Shown: positions 6,593-13,810, numbered from the stretch's first letter. The stretch: DNA of 17,442 nucleotides from an uncultured Oscillospiraceae bacterium (GCA_910588625.1 CAJUQN010000059.1:1-17442), one strand, 5' to 3'. Numbers and translations: made by a program. The notes: generated from the sequence alone by a model not told the origin.

Positions 6593-6613
6593 TTCAGAGG
6601 ATCCTTAAGAAAA
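6593..6613 (+). repeat. Direct repeat copy 2
   Basis: This copy starts TTCAGAGGATCC and ends TTAAGAAAA. It ends 8 bases before the TCTGTGA repeats of the ABC transporter promoter. Such paired sequences may be leftover ends of lost insertion sequences. Confidence 0.5.
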
Positions 6614-6620
6614 CCAGCGG

Positions 6621-6655
6621 TCTGTGACATTTCTGTGAGAATTGGCTGTTATGAT
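6621..6655 (+). promoter_or_regulatory. Candidate activator-dependent promoter of the ABC exporter
   Basis: TCTGTGA occurs at 6621-6627 and again at 6632-6638, exactly 11 bases apart, followed by TATGAT at 6650-6655 as -10 box. No good -35 hexamer is found at the right distance; the repeats lie over that position. Direct repeats with a helical-turn spacing at the -35 are typical for OmpR-family response regulators, which commonly control BceAB/MacB-type exporters. The regulator genes are not in the window. Confidence 0.45.
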
Positions 6656-6686
6656 AGCGGTATCACAGAAAGGATGGTGCTTAACC

Positions 6687-7352
6687 ATGAGTATTTTGCA
6701 GACAACTGACCTCAAAAAATACTACGGCACAGAGCCAAACATCACAAGGGCGCTGGACGGCGTGACCCTCTCCATTGAGCAGGGGGAATTTGTCGCCATT
6801 GTCGGAACCTCTGGCAGCGGCAAGTCCACCCTGCTGAACATGATGGGCGGTCTGGACGTACCTACCTCCGGCAGCGTTCAGATCAAGGGCAAAGAGCTGG
6901 CCGAGCTGAACGACGAGCAACTTACCATCTTCCGCCGGCGCAGCATCGGTTTTATCTTCCAGAACTACAACCTTGTCCCCGTCCTGAATGTCTATGAAAA
7001 CATTGTCCTGCCAGTAGAGCTGGACGGCGATACCGTAGACCGGAAATTCATGGATGAAGTGCTGCGCCTGCTGGCCCTGGGGGACAAGCTGAACAATATG
7101 CCCAACAACCTGTCCGGCGGACAGCAGCAGCGTGTCGCCATTGCCCGCGCCCTTGTTTCCAAGCCCGCCATCGTCTTGGCAGATGAACCGACCGGCAACC
7201 TGGACAGCCGGACAAGCGGCGATGTGCTGGGCCTGTTGAAAGCAACCAGCATCAAATTTCATCAAACGCTGGTGATGATCACCCATAACAACGAGATCGC
7301 CCAGCTTGCCGACCGCATTATCCGCATTGAGGATGGCAGGATTTTTGAGTAA
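6687..7352 (+). CDS. ABC transporter ATP-binding protein, MacB/BceA type
   Basis: This 221-residue ATPase powers the adjacent FtsX-type permease at the cytoplasmic face. ATG 6687 is preferred over upstream TTG 6642, because it follows AAAGGATG and gives the family's usual beginning, MSILQTTDLKKYYG. Visible motifs: Walker A GTSGSGKST (about 38-46), Q-loop GFIFQNYNLVP, the LSGGQQQR signature (about 142-149), Walker B AIVLADEPTGNLDS and the H-loop VMITHN. The GGLD after Walker A and PTGNLDS are characteristic of the MacB/LolD/BceA subfamily, which includes antimicrobial peptide exporters and mechanotransmission systems. The permease starts 13 bases after its stop, so they form an operon. The substrate cannot be told from sequence; peptide antibiotic defence is the usual role in Bacillota. 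Confidence 0.92.
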   Translation: MSILQTTDLKKYYGTEPNITRALDGVTLSIEQGEFVAIVGTSGSGKSTLLNMMGGLDVPTSGSVQIKGKELAELNDEQLTIFRRRSIGFIFQNYNLVPVLNVYENIVLPVELDGDTVDRKFMDEVLRLLALGDKLNNMPNNLSGGQQQRVAIARALVSKPAIVLADEPTGNLDSRTSGDVLGLLKATSIKFHQTLVMITHNNEIAQLADRIIRIEDGRIFE

Positions 7353-7365
7353 GGGGGCGCTGACG

Positions 7366-9933
7366 ATGAATGACATTTTATTCGGCAACAACAACGGCGC
7401 TGTCATAAAAAAGCTGTCAGGCCGCTATTTCAAAGCAAGCAAGAGCAGAAATATCATTGCGATTATCGCAATCGTTCTGACAACCATACTTTTTACCACG
7501 ATCTTCACCCTGGGTTCCGGCCTGATGGACACCGTTCACGATCAGAACATCCGCAAGGCGGGCGGCGATGGGCAGGCGGTCTTAAACTATATCAGCGATG
7601 AAGTTTACGGCGATGTGGCGGGAAATCTCTTGATTGACCGCATCGCCTATACAAAGGCTGTTTCCTACCGGCTGAAAAATCCGGGCCTGGAACGCTGGCG
7701 CTCTGACCTGTGGTATATGGACGATACCGCATTGGAATTTGCCCGTTACACCCCCACAACAGGCCATCGGCCCGAAGCAGAAAACGAGATCATCGCGGAC
7801 ACAAAGACATTGGACGCCCTGGGCGTCCCGGCGCAGATCGGGGAAACCGTTTCTCTGACCTATGAAGTAAAGGGACAGTTATATACCACCGATTTCACCC
7901 TCTGCGGCTTTTGGGAAACTGACAGCTTGAGCAATATCGGGAGGCTGGTCGTGTCGAAAGCCTTTGTGGACGCCCATTCGGACATTTTGACCTATACCTA
8001 TCCCGTGGACAATGATTATTCCGGCGTTGTCTCCGCCTATGTGATGTTCAGAGGGAACGGCGACATAGAAGCCCAGCTCCACCAGCTTCTTTCCGAAACC
8101 GGCTATACCTGCGACACAATGGGCGGCAGCAAGGAGAACGGCAACTATGTGATTGCCCGTGTCAGCCCGGCCTATCAAAGCGGCGCATTGACGGATAATC
8201 CTGCCATGCTGGTTTCCGGCATGGTTGGCGTCGCGTTGATTATCGTAACAGGGTATTTGATTATCTACAACATTTTCCAGATTTCCGTTATTCAGGATAT
8301 TCAGTCCTACGGACAGCTAAAAACGCTGGGTACAACAAAGCGGCAGATTAAGCGTCTAATCAACCGGCAGGCGCTCCGCCTGTCCCTGATTGGTATTCCC
8401 ATCGGCCTGCTGGTGGGCTTCTTCATTGGCCGGGCCTTGGTGCCTTTCCTGATGAACGGAACGAGTTATACTGCGGACGCCGGTGTTAAAGTAACGGTAA
8501 ATCCTCTGATTTTCATTGGTTCCGCTGCTTTTGCCCTTTTTACCGTCTTTGTCAGCGTCCGCAAGCCCGCGAAGATCGCCGGAACGGTTTCGGCAATTGA
8601 GGCCATCCGCTACACGGAAAATGATACGACAGCATTTGGAAAGCGCAGAGCCAAAGACAAAAAATCGACCCACGGCGCGAAGCTCCACTTTATGGCGCTA
8701 GCAAACCTGGGCCGCAACCGCAAGCGTACTGTGCTGGTGATTGTGTCCATGACATTGAGTTTGGTGCTGTTCAACACGGTATTCACCCTGTCCAGCGGCT
8801 TTGATATTGACAAGTATATTGCAAAATTTATGGATACGGACTTTGTGATTTCCAACGCAGAGTTTTTCCAGTACCAGGTTGAAAAAAGCGAACATGATCT
8901 GTCTGATACCTTCATTGAGGCCGTCAGACAAAACAGCAGTTTTGAGGACGGCGGCAGGCTCTATTCCTCCTGGATGCTGGAAGAACCGTTTTCCACGGAA
9001 CACAATGCTTTTTTCAGCTATAACAAAGACCTGAACGGAAATCCTTTTGTAAGACTGTATGGCGCGGACGATTTTCTGTTGAATGGAATGGAAGTCATAG
9101 AGGGAACCATCGACCTGGAAAAGCTGAAATCAGGAAAGTATATCCTGTTGAGCGTAGAGTGTAACGACGATGGAACTGTCATAGAGAACCCCAATATCAG
9201 CGTGGGTGATACAGTACGGATCAACCACCTGAAAGCGGAGGAACTTTCCACCACCATTACAGACAGCTATGACTTTATCATCATGGCAAAAGTCCGGGCC
9301 AACGAGAACACGGCCACCACCCGCAACACAGGTGAGTCTCGGTTCTATCTCCCGACAGAAATTTTCCTGCCGCTGTGCGAGAACCCCCATCTGGTCAGCT
9401 TTCCCTTTGATGTGAAAGAGGGAACGGAAGTGGAAATGGCAGAGTTTTTGAACAGCTATATCGACAGTGTGGAGCCGAGTATGGATTTTGAATCCAAGGC
9501 GACCTATACCAGCTCCTTTGATGACCTCACTTCCCTGATCATTACCATCGGAGGGGCATTGAGTATCATCATCGGAATTATCGGCATCGCAAACTTTGTG
9601 AACTCTGTCCTGACAAGCGTTATTACCCGCAAAAAGGAATTTGCCATGCTGCAAAGCATCGGCATGACCGGCAAGCAACTAAAGCGTATGCTTTCTTTTG
9701 AGGGGCTGTATTACGCAGTGGGAACAATCCTCACATCGGCTGTTCTCGGCGTTCTGTTTTCTGTGGTAGTCGTAAGGGGGATTTCCAGCGGGATTTGGTT
9801 CTTCACCTATCAATTTGTCATGTGGCCTATGCTAGTAATTTACCCGTTTCTGATTCTCCTGACTGTGGCAATACCGGCGCTTTTGTATCGGCAAATTGCG
9901 AAAGTCAGCATCATAGAGCGGCTGCGGCAATGA
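7366..9933 (+). CDS. FtsX-family ABC permease (855 aa, two FtsX modules)
   Basis: Membrane partner of the preceding ATPase. ATG 7366 follows AAGGGGGCGCTGACG and begins MNDILFGNNNGAVIKKLSGR; the upstream alternative at 7306 overlaps the ATPase gene. I count eight hydrophobic segments: about 30-50, 281-303, 336-362, 379-398, 454-477, 721-748, 780-804 and 816-840. They divide into two modules of four, each with a large outside domain after its first helix (about 55-280 and 480-720). The coupling-type sequences QLKTLGTTKRQIKRL and MLQSIGMTGKQLKRML follow helices 2 and 6, as in FtsX domains. The two extracytoplasmic domains set it apart from BceB, which has one, and make it like the large duplicated permeases common in gut Clostridia. 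The gene runs straight into an IS remnant with no clear terminator. Confidence 0.9.
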   Translation: MNDILFGNNNGAVIKKLSGRYFKASKSRNIIAIIAIVLTTILFTTIFTLGSGLMDTVHDQNIRKAGGDGQAVLNYISDEVYGDVAGNLLIDRIAYTKAVSYRLKNPGLERWRSDLWYMDDTALEFARYTPTTGHRPEAENEIIADTKTLDALGVPAQIGETVSLTYEVKGQLYTTDFTLCGFWETDSLSNIGRLVVSKAFVDAHSDILTYTYPVDNDYSGVVSAYVMFRGNGDIEAQLHQLLSETGYTCDTMGGSKENGNYVIARVSPAYQSGALTDNPAMLVSGMVGVALIIVTGYLIIYNIFQISVIQDIQSYGQLKTLGTTKRQIKRLINRQALRLSLIGIPIGLLVGFFIGRALVPFLMNGTSYTADAGVKVTVNPLIFIGSAAFALFTVFVSVRKPAKIAGTVSAIEAIRYTENDTTAFGKRRAKDKKSTHGAKLHFMALANLGRNRKRTVLVIVSMTLSLVLFNTVFTLSSGFDIDKYIAKFMDTDFVISNAEFFQYQVEKSEHDLSDTFIEAVRQNSSFEDGGRLYSSWMLEEPFSTEHNAFFSYNKDLNGNPFVRLYGADDFLLNGMEVIEGTIDLEKLKSGKYILLSVECNDDGTVIENPNISVGDTVRINHLKAEELSTTITDSYDFIIMAKVRANENTATTRNTGESRFYLPTEIFLPLCENPHLVSFPFDVKEGTEVEMAEFLNSYIDSVEPSMDFESKATYTSSFDDLTSLIITIGGALSIIIGIIGIANFVNSVLTSVITRKKEFAMLQSIGMTGKQLKRMLSFEGLYYAVGTILTSAVLGVLFSVVVVRGISSGIWFFTYQFVMWPMLVIYPFLILLTVAIPALLYRQIAKVSIIERLRQ

Positions 9934-9955
9934 GAAAGAAAAGCTGGGTTCTTTA

Positions 9956-10123
9956 GAAAATGAACTTTTTACAAAGCTTGTAAAGATATTCGTCCTATTC
10001 ACGTAATTCTTTGCGGTTTTTCTTTGGAGGGATAACTGGCGTCATTCCCCCGTCAGCAGCGTCGAGAATAATTGTGTCTGTATCGTGGCCCCGATCTTCC
10101 AGAAGTAATATCACCAGCCACGG
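9956..10123 (-). pseudogene. IS5-family transposase remnant
   Basis: On the minus strand the frame reads LLLEDRGHDTDTI, then GGMTPVIPPKKNRKELRE, then a stop at 9995-9997, and after it DEYLYKLCKKF. This matches the second catalytic Asp region of IS5-group transposases through the IPPKxNRK motif to the YDxxLYKLRH segment that precedes the catalytic Glu, with the tyrosine codon changed to a stop. The rest of the gene is missing on both sides. It is a different, older IS5-group element from the one at 2384-3187, whose equivalent motif reads VPPKSNRKDPWDYDKVLYK. Confidence 0.7.
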
Positions 10124-10479
10124 ATATACTCTGATGGCCTGGGAGATGGAGCGGAGCCAGCGGTACAGCGCCGAGCATATGGCCACGCCGAAAGACTTGA
10201 TGGAGAGCCTGTTGGATGCTTACTCCAATTTCCGGGAGGAGAAAATAACCGATACTGAGCGGGATTTGACGCAGCAGGAAGAAGCCGAGATAAAAACAGT
10301 TCCTTATGCCCCCCACCTTTGTTCCGGGCGGGGAGACGGTATGCACACGCAGTGTGAATGTTGTCTCTCTGTCCGGAAACACTAGGGTATAATTGTGGGG
10401 CGAGATGTCCCGCGTGGTGGCATAGTCGAACACGATGCCGTATCTGCGGCGGATTGGTGGATATTCACAAAAATTCTCC
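10124..10479 (+). other. Unrecognised stretch with a possible protein fragment
   Basis: From ATG 10134 a plus frame reads MAWEMERSQRYSAEHM and goes on through PKDLMESLLDAYSNFREE and DLTQQEEAEIKT to about 10295. This charged, helical sequence looks coding, but I do not recognise it, and there is no ribosome binding site. The frame stays open to 10385 with less protein-like sequence. A 167-codon minus-strand frame crosses the same region and is not convincing. Most likely this is another remnant of mobile DNA trapped between the ABC operon and feo. Confidence 0.3.
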
Positions 10480-10505
10480 CCTATGCAAATGTTTCTGTGC
10501 ATAGG
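10480..10505. repeat. Palindrome upstream of the feo promoter
   Basis: CCTATGCA (10480-10487) and its exact reverse complement TGCATAGG (10498-10505) enclose 10 bases. The right arm runs into the first GTTAG-type box at 10504. It may be a separate protein-binding site or the end of the preceding unit. No T-run follows. Confidence 0.45.
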
Positions 10506-10521
10506 TTGGCACATTCTAACC
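10504..10521. promoter_or_regulatory. feo operator box 1
   Basis: GGTTGG-N6-CTAACC, one mismatch from a perfect 6+6 palindrome. It lies 28 bases upstream of the -35 box and has the same arm sequence and spacing as the box at 10593. Confidence 0.55.
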
Positions 10522-10549
10522 TCAAAAGCAAGTTTTTCTTTTTGGGGAC

Positions 10550-10578
10550 TTGACATTTATAGTTAGTCATAGTAAACT
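10550..10578 (+). promoter_or_regulatory. feo operon promoter
   Basis: A perfect -35 TTGACA at 10550-10555, a 17-base spacer and -10 TAAACT at 10573-10578. Transcription should start near 10585, about 48 bases before feoA. The -10 region overlaps a degenerate operator box. Confidence 0.75.
10561..10578. promoter_or_regulatory. feo operator box 2 (degenerate)
   Basis: AGTTAG-N6-TAAACT has the same 6-6-6 layout as the neighbouring boxes; the left arm fits and the right arm agrees at four of six positions. It covers the spacer and the -10 box, where a bound repressor would exclude RNA polymerase. Confidence 0.4.
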
Positions 10579-10592
10579 GATGGTGATTCCGA

Positions 10593-10610
10593 GGTTAGAG
10601 AGTGCTAACC
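10593..10610. promoter_or_regulatory. feo operator box 3
   Basis: GGTTAG-N6-CTAACC (10593-10598 and 10605-10610) is a perfect palindrome just after the predicted transcription start, between promoter and ribosome binding site. The arms are the half-sites of DtxR/IdeR-type iron boxes (consensus TTAGGTTAGSCTAACCTAA), although the spacing differs. Confidence 0.65.
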
Positions 10611-10632
10611 CGTTGAAAAGGGAGGCGTAGAA

Positions 10633-10845
10633 ATGATGCCGCTGACAATGGCAAAGTCAGGAGAGACCGTCACGATTCGCAAAATTTCCGGTAAGGATGA
10701 GGTGCGCCAGCATCTGGCGGAGCTGGGCTTTGTGGTGGACAGCGATGTGACAGTGGTCAGCGAGATTGCGGGTAATCTAATCGTACAGGTGAAGGACAGC
10801 CGGATCGCGCTGGACAAAACCATGGCAAACCGCATTATGGTCTAA
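10633..10845 (+). CDS. feoA: FeoA ferrous iron transport protein (first copy)
   Basis: This is a 70-residue SH3-like cytoplasmic protein thought to bind FeoB and support Fe(II) uptake. It starts at ATG 10633 (a second ATG follows at once) behind AAAAGGGAGGCG. The sequence shows the FeoA pattern: an N-terminal GETVTIRKISG strand, VRQHLAELGFVVDSDVTVVSE, which corresponds to the LxxLGxxxGxxVxV core, and a C-terminal LIVQVKDSRIALDKTMANRIMV strand set. It is the first gene after the feo promoter; a second feoA starts 24 bases after its stop. Two feoA copies before feoB are common in Clostridia; whether they are redundant or form a complex is unknown here. Confidence 0.9.
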   Translation: MMPLTMAKSGETVTIRKISGKDEVRQHLAELGFVVDSDVTVVSEIAGNLIVQVKDSRIALDKTMANRIMV

Positions 10846-10869
10846 TAAAAGATAAAGGAGGAGAGCAAT

Positions 10870-11091
10870 GTGAAAACACTGAAGGATGTGAAGGTGGGCG
10901 GAACGGCTACCGTAGCGCGGCTCCACGGAGAAGGTCCGGTGAAGCGCCGGATCATGGACATGGGCATCACCAAGGGTGTGGAGATCTTCGTGCGCAAGGT
11001 TGCTCCTTTGGGCGACCCGATGGAATTGAACGTCCGGGGCTATGAGCTGTCCGTCCGCAAGGGCGACGCGGAGATGATCGAAGTCCAGTAA
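10870..11091 (+). CDS. feoA: FeoA ferrous iron transport protein (second copy)
   Basis: This is a 73-residue SH3-like FeoA domain. GTG at 10870 is chosen, because it follows AAAGGAGGAGAGCAAT and gives MKTLKDVKVGGTATVARLHG. The conserved part is VKRRIMDMGITKGVEIFVRKVAPLGDPMELNVRGYELSVRKGDAEMI, with the P-x-x-x-x-x-x-G-Y-x-L-S-x-R-K block that is typical of FeoA and is missing from the first copy. This second copy is therefore the more canonical one. It probably acts with FeoB at the inner membrane surface. feoB follows after a 75-base gap that contains operator box 4. Confidence 0.92.
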   Translation: MKTLKDVKVGGTATVARLHGEGPVKRRIMDMGITKGVEIFVRKVAPLGDPMELNVRGYELSVRKGDAEMIEVQ

Positions 11092-11128
11092 ACCAACGCG
11101 GCGTAAGGCCGCTGCTATTTGCACCGGA

Positions 11129-11146
11129 AGTTAGCTAATACTAACA
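11129..11146. promoter_or_regulatory. feo operator box 4, in front of feoB
   Basis: AGTTAG-N6-CTAACA; the central GTTAG/CTAAC arms (11130-11134, 11141-11145) are a perfect palindrome with the same 6-base spacing as at the promoter. It stands 20 bases before the feoB start and covers a possible -10 (TAATAC), but I see no -35, so it would act on a weak internal promoter or as a roadblock. Confidence 0.55.
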
Positions 11147-11166
11147 TTTGAAAGGAGAGGATCGAA

Positions 11167-13557
11167 ATGGACGTGAAAATTGCTCTGGCGGGCAATCCGA
11201 ACTGCGGGAAAACCACCCTGTTCAATGCCCTGACCGGCTCCAACCAGTACGTGGGCAACTGGCCCGGGGTCACGGTGGAGAAGAAGGAGGGGCGGCTGAA
11301 AGGCCGCAAGGATGTGGTCATCCAGGACCTGCCTGGCATCTATTCGCTGTCCCCCTATACCCTGGAGGAGGTGGTGGCCCGGAACTACCTGGTGAAGGAG
11401 CAGCCGGACGCCATCCTGAACATCGTGGACGGCACCAACATCGAACGCAACCTGTACCTCACCACCCAGCTGATTGAGCTGGGCCTGCCTGTGGTGGTGG
11501 CGGTGAATATGATCGACCTGGTGCGGAAAAACGGCGACGCCATCGACCTGGGTAAGCTGGGCAGTGCCCTAGGCTGCGAGGTGGTGGAGATGAGCGCCCT
11601 CAAGGGCGAGGGCGGCATGACCGCCGCTGAAAAGGCCATGGCCCTGGTGCAGAAGAAGCAGGCCGGGGAGCTGCCCCATGTGTTCACCGGCAGCGTGGAG
11701 CACGCCATTGCACATATTGAGGAGTCCATTCAGGGCAAGGTGGCGGACGGCTATCTGCGCTGGTACGCCATCAAGGTTTTTGAGCGGGACGAAAAGGTGA
11801 TGGAGGAACTAAACCTCTCCTCCGACCTGAAAGCCCACCTGGAGCAGCACATCACCGACTGCGAGAAGGAGCTGGACGATGACGCTGAGAGCATCATCAC
11901 CAACCAGCGGTACTCCTACATCAATTCCGTTGTAACCAAAGCAGTCAAGAAGAAGGCGGCAAAGCACAGCCTGTCGGTCTCCGACAAGATCGACCAGGTG
12001 GTTACCAACCGTGTTGCAGCCCTGCCCATTTTTGTTTGTGTGATGTTCCTGGTGTACGCCATCGCCATGGGCGGTTGGCCGGTCTCCATCGGTACCGCCC
12101 TCACCGACTGGGCCAACGACGGCCTGTTCGGCGACGGCTGGCTGGTCCCCTTCGTCTCCGACGCGGACGGCTGGGATGAGGCGTTGGGCGAGTTTGAGGA
12201 CGCCGGAGTCATTATTGAGGCTTATGAGGCCGGCGATACCGAGGCGTACTTCTACGACGATGAGACCGGCGACACCGAGACCGTTGCGCTGAACGAAGAG
12301 CTTTACGCCGAGGCTCTGGAAGTGGAGGAGCCAGCCCCCTCGGAGTACGGCGCTTGGGTGCCGGGAATCCCCGTCTTGTTTGACTCTATCCTGACCGCCT
12401 TGGGCGTGGCCGAGGACAGCTGGCTCTACGGCCTGATCCAGGACGGTATCGTGGCCGGTGTGGGCGCGGTGCTGGGCTTCGTGCCGCAGATGCTGGTCCT
12501 GTTCCTGCTGCTGGCCATTTTGGAGGATGTGGGCTATATGTCCCGGATCGCTTTCATCATGGACCGGATCTTCCGCCGCTTCGGCCTCAGCGGCAAGAGC
12601 TTTATTCCCATGCTGGTGGCCACCGGTTGCGGCATCCCCGGCGTCATGGCCTCCCGTACCATTGAGCAGGATCGTGATCGGAAGATGACCATCATGACCA
12701 CCTGTTTCATGCCCTGCGGAGCCAAGATGCCCATCATCGCCCTGTTTGCCGGCGCCCTGTTCGGACACTCAGCCTGGGTAGCCGCCTCCGCCTACTTCAT
12801 CGGCATTGCCTCGGTCATCATCTCGGGAATCATGCTCAAGAAGCTGAAGGCTTTCGCCGGTGAGCCTGCCCCCTTTGTCATGGAGCTGCCCGCTTACCAT
12901 GTTCCCTCCGCCGGCAACGTCCTGCGGGCCACCTGGGAGCGGGGGTGGTCCTTCATTAAGCGGGCTGGCACGGTTATCCTGCTGTCCACCATCATCCTTT
13001 GGCTCCTCCAGAGTTTCGGCTTCACGGCGGACGGCTTCGGCATGGTAGAGGACGCCGACGCCTCTATTCTGGCCGCTGTTGGCGGCGCCATCTGCTGGAT
13101 TTTTATCCCCCTGGGCTTCGGGAGCTGGCAGGCAACCGTCACCACCATCACGGGCCTGATCGCCAAGGAGGAGGTTGTGGGCACCATGAGCGTGCTGTAC
13201 GCAGGCAACCTGACCGCCACCGTCGGCACGATTTTCACCGGCCTGACCGCGTACTCCTTCATGATTTTCAACCTGTTGTGCGCCCCCTGCTTCGCCGCTA
13301 TGGGCGCCATCAAGCGGGAGATGAACAATACCAAGTGGACCTTTGCCGCCATCGGCTATATGTGCCTGTGGGCCTATGTGGTGGCTCTGATCGTCTATCA
13401 GATCGGCGGGCTGATCCTGGGTGAGGCCGCCTTTGGCGCCGGCACTGTGGTGGGCATAATCCTGCTGATCGGGATCATCTATATGCTCTTCCGCAAAGGG
13501 TATCAGGGGGAGGAGCAGTCCCGTCGGCTGAGCTCTGTGGCCGCTGCCGCGAAGTGA
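11167..13557 (+). CDS. feoB: FeoB ferrous iron transporter (796 aa) with acidic insertion
   Basis: Inner-membrane Fe(II) transporter with an N-terminal GTPase. ATG 11167 follows AAAGGAGAGGATCGAA. G motifs: G1 GNPNCGKT (9-16), G3 DLPG (54-57), G4 NMID (114-117) and G5 SALKG (143-147). A helical linker region extends to about 275, then the transport domain starts with LPIFVCVMFLVYAIAMGGWP. Both gate modules are present: VGAVLGFVPQMLVLF, GKSFIPMLVATGCGIPGVMASRTI (with the conserved Cys) and FMPCGAKMPII, then FGSWQATVTTITGLIAKEEVVGT. Residues about 328-398 form a strongly acidic insertion (e.g. YFYDDETGDTETVALNEELY) between the first helix and the first gate, predicted outside the membrane. It is third in the operon and is followed after 25 bases by the Cys-rich peptide gene. 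Confidence 0.96.
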   Translation: MDVKIALAGNPNCGKTTLFNALTGSNQYVGNWPGVTVEKKEGRLKGRKDVVIQDLPGIYSLSPYTLEEVVARNYLVKEQPDAILNIVDGTNIERNLYLTTQLIELGLPVVVAVNMIDLVRKNGDAIDLGKLGSALGCEVVEMSALKGEGGMTAAEKAMALVQKKQAGELPHVFTGSVEHAIAHIEESIQGKVADGYLRWYAIKVFERDEKVMEELNLSSDLKAHLEQHITDCEKELDDDAESIITNQRYSYINSVVTKAVKKKAAKHSLSVSDKIDQVVTNRVAALPIFVCVMFLVYAIAMGGWPVSIGTALTDWANDGLFGDGWLVPFVSDADGWDEALGEFEDAGVIIEAYEAGDTEAYFYDDETGDTETVALNEELYAEALEVEEPAPSEYGAWVPGIPVLFDSILTALGVAEDSWLYGLIQDGIVAGVGAVLGFVPQMLVLFLLLAILEDVGYMSRIAFIMDRIFRRFGLSGKSFIPMLVATGCGIPGVMASRTIEQDRDRKMTIMTTCFMPCGAKMPIIALFAGALFGHSAWVAASAYFIGIASVIISGIMLKKLKAFAGEPAPFVMELPAYHVPSAGNVLRATWERGWSFIKRAGTVILLSTIILWLLQSFGFTADGFGMVEDADASILAAVGGAICWIFIPLGFGSWQATVTTITGLIAKEEVVGTMSVLYAGNLTATVGTIFTGLTAYSFMIFNLLCAPCFAAMGAIKREMNNTKWTFAAIGYMCLWAYVVALIVYQIGGLILGEAAFGAGTVVGIILLIGIIYMLFRKGYQGEEQSRRLSSVAAAAK

Positions 13558-13582
13558 CCGGTTGAGAAAGGAGTGTCTGACA

Positions 13583-13723
13583 ATGCCTGCTGTATTGGGG
13601 AATATCATTGTGATTGTTGCGCTGGCCGCTGTTGTGATTCTGGCCGTTCGCTCCCTGTGGAGGTCCCACAAGTCCGGCGGAAGCTGCAACGGCGACTGCG
13701 GAAACTGCCACGGCTGTCACTAA
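13583..13723 (+). CDS. FeoB-associated Cys-rich membrane peptide (46 aa)
   Basis: ATG 13583 follows GAGAAAGGAGTGTCTGACA. The 46-residue product has one N-terminal membrane helix (about residues 7-23: NIIVIVALAAVVILAVR), a short basic stretch (WRSHKS) and a C-terminal tail rich in Cys, Gly and His: SCNGDCGNCHGCH, with four Cys (35, 39, 42, 45) and two His. This is the layout of FeoB-associated Cys-rich membrane proteins that follow feoB in many Bacillota. They are proposed to be functional counterparts of FeoC or to handle iron at the membrane; the mechanism is not established. It lies 25 bases after feoB and is the last gene of the operon. Confidence 0.9.
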   Translation: MPAVLGNIIVIVALAAVVILAVRSLWRSHKSGGSCNGDCGNCHGCH

Positions 13724-13740
13724 AAGTCCAAATTGGTAAA

Positions 13741-13789
13741 ATGCGGTGAGGAGGTATGGGCAGCGTGATCTGCTCATGCCTCCTCGCAT
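13741..13789 (+). terminator. Long hairpin after the feo operon
   Basis: Left arm 13741-13763 and right arm 13770-13789 pair over about 20 positions (outer ATGCG/CGCAT, inner AGGAGG/CCTCCT, then ATG and GCAG), with a 3-base bulge, two G-U pairs and a 6-base loop. It starts 17 bases after the small Cys-rich gene. No T-run follows (TGGGGAAGG), so it may protect or process the 3' end more than terminate. The left arm contains GAGGAGG, so folding would also hide a ribosome binding site-like sequence. Confidence 0.5.
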
Positions 13790-13810
13790 TGGGGAAGGAA
13801 CTGATCCCGG

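Larger units (their letters stand above)
6157..6620. other. Intergenic stretch without a recognisable gene
   Basis: The longest plus frame (GTG 6195 to 6458) begins RILTLEDRRKIRFLF behind AAAGGGG, which faintly recalls the first residues of some transposases, but it then becomes low-quality sequence without any known domain. I see no intact gene. The stretch contains the direct repeat pair at 6353 and 6593 and leads into the ABC transporter promoter. Confidence 0.5.

Noticed and set aside
9934..9980. Possible terminator after the ABC permease
   Set aside because: A few bases can pair (TTC/GAA) before TTTTT, but the stem is too short and AT-rich to be credible.
10053..10556. A 167-codon minus-strand frame upstream of feoA
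   Set aside because: It runs through the feo operator region, crosses the IS5 remnant in another frame and shows no known domain. Protein-like patches are not convincing.
11098..11112. GCGGC/GCCGC mini-hairpin between the second feoA and feoB
   Set aside because: Only 5 base pairs and no T-run; too weak to call an internal terminator.
11809..13689. Two minus-strand frames of over 300 codons inside feoB
   Set aside because: They are antisense shadows of feoB with His/Gly/Gln-rich low-complexity translation and no plausible starts.
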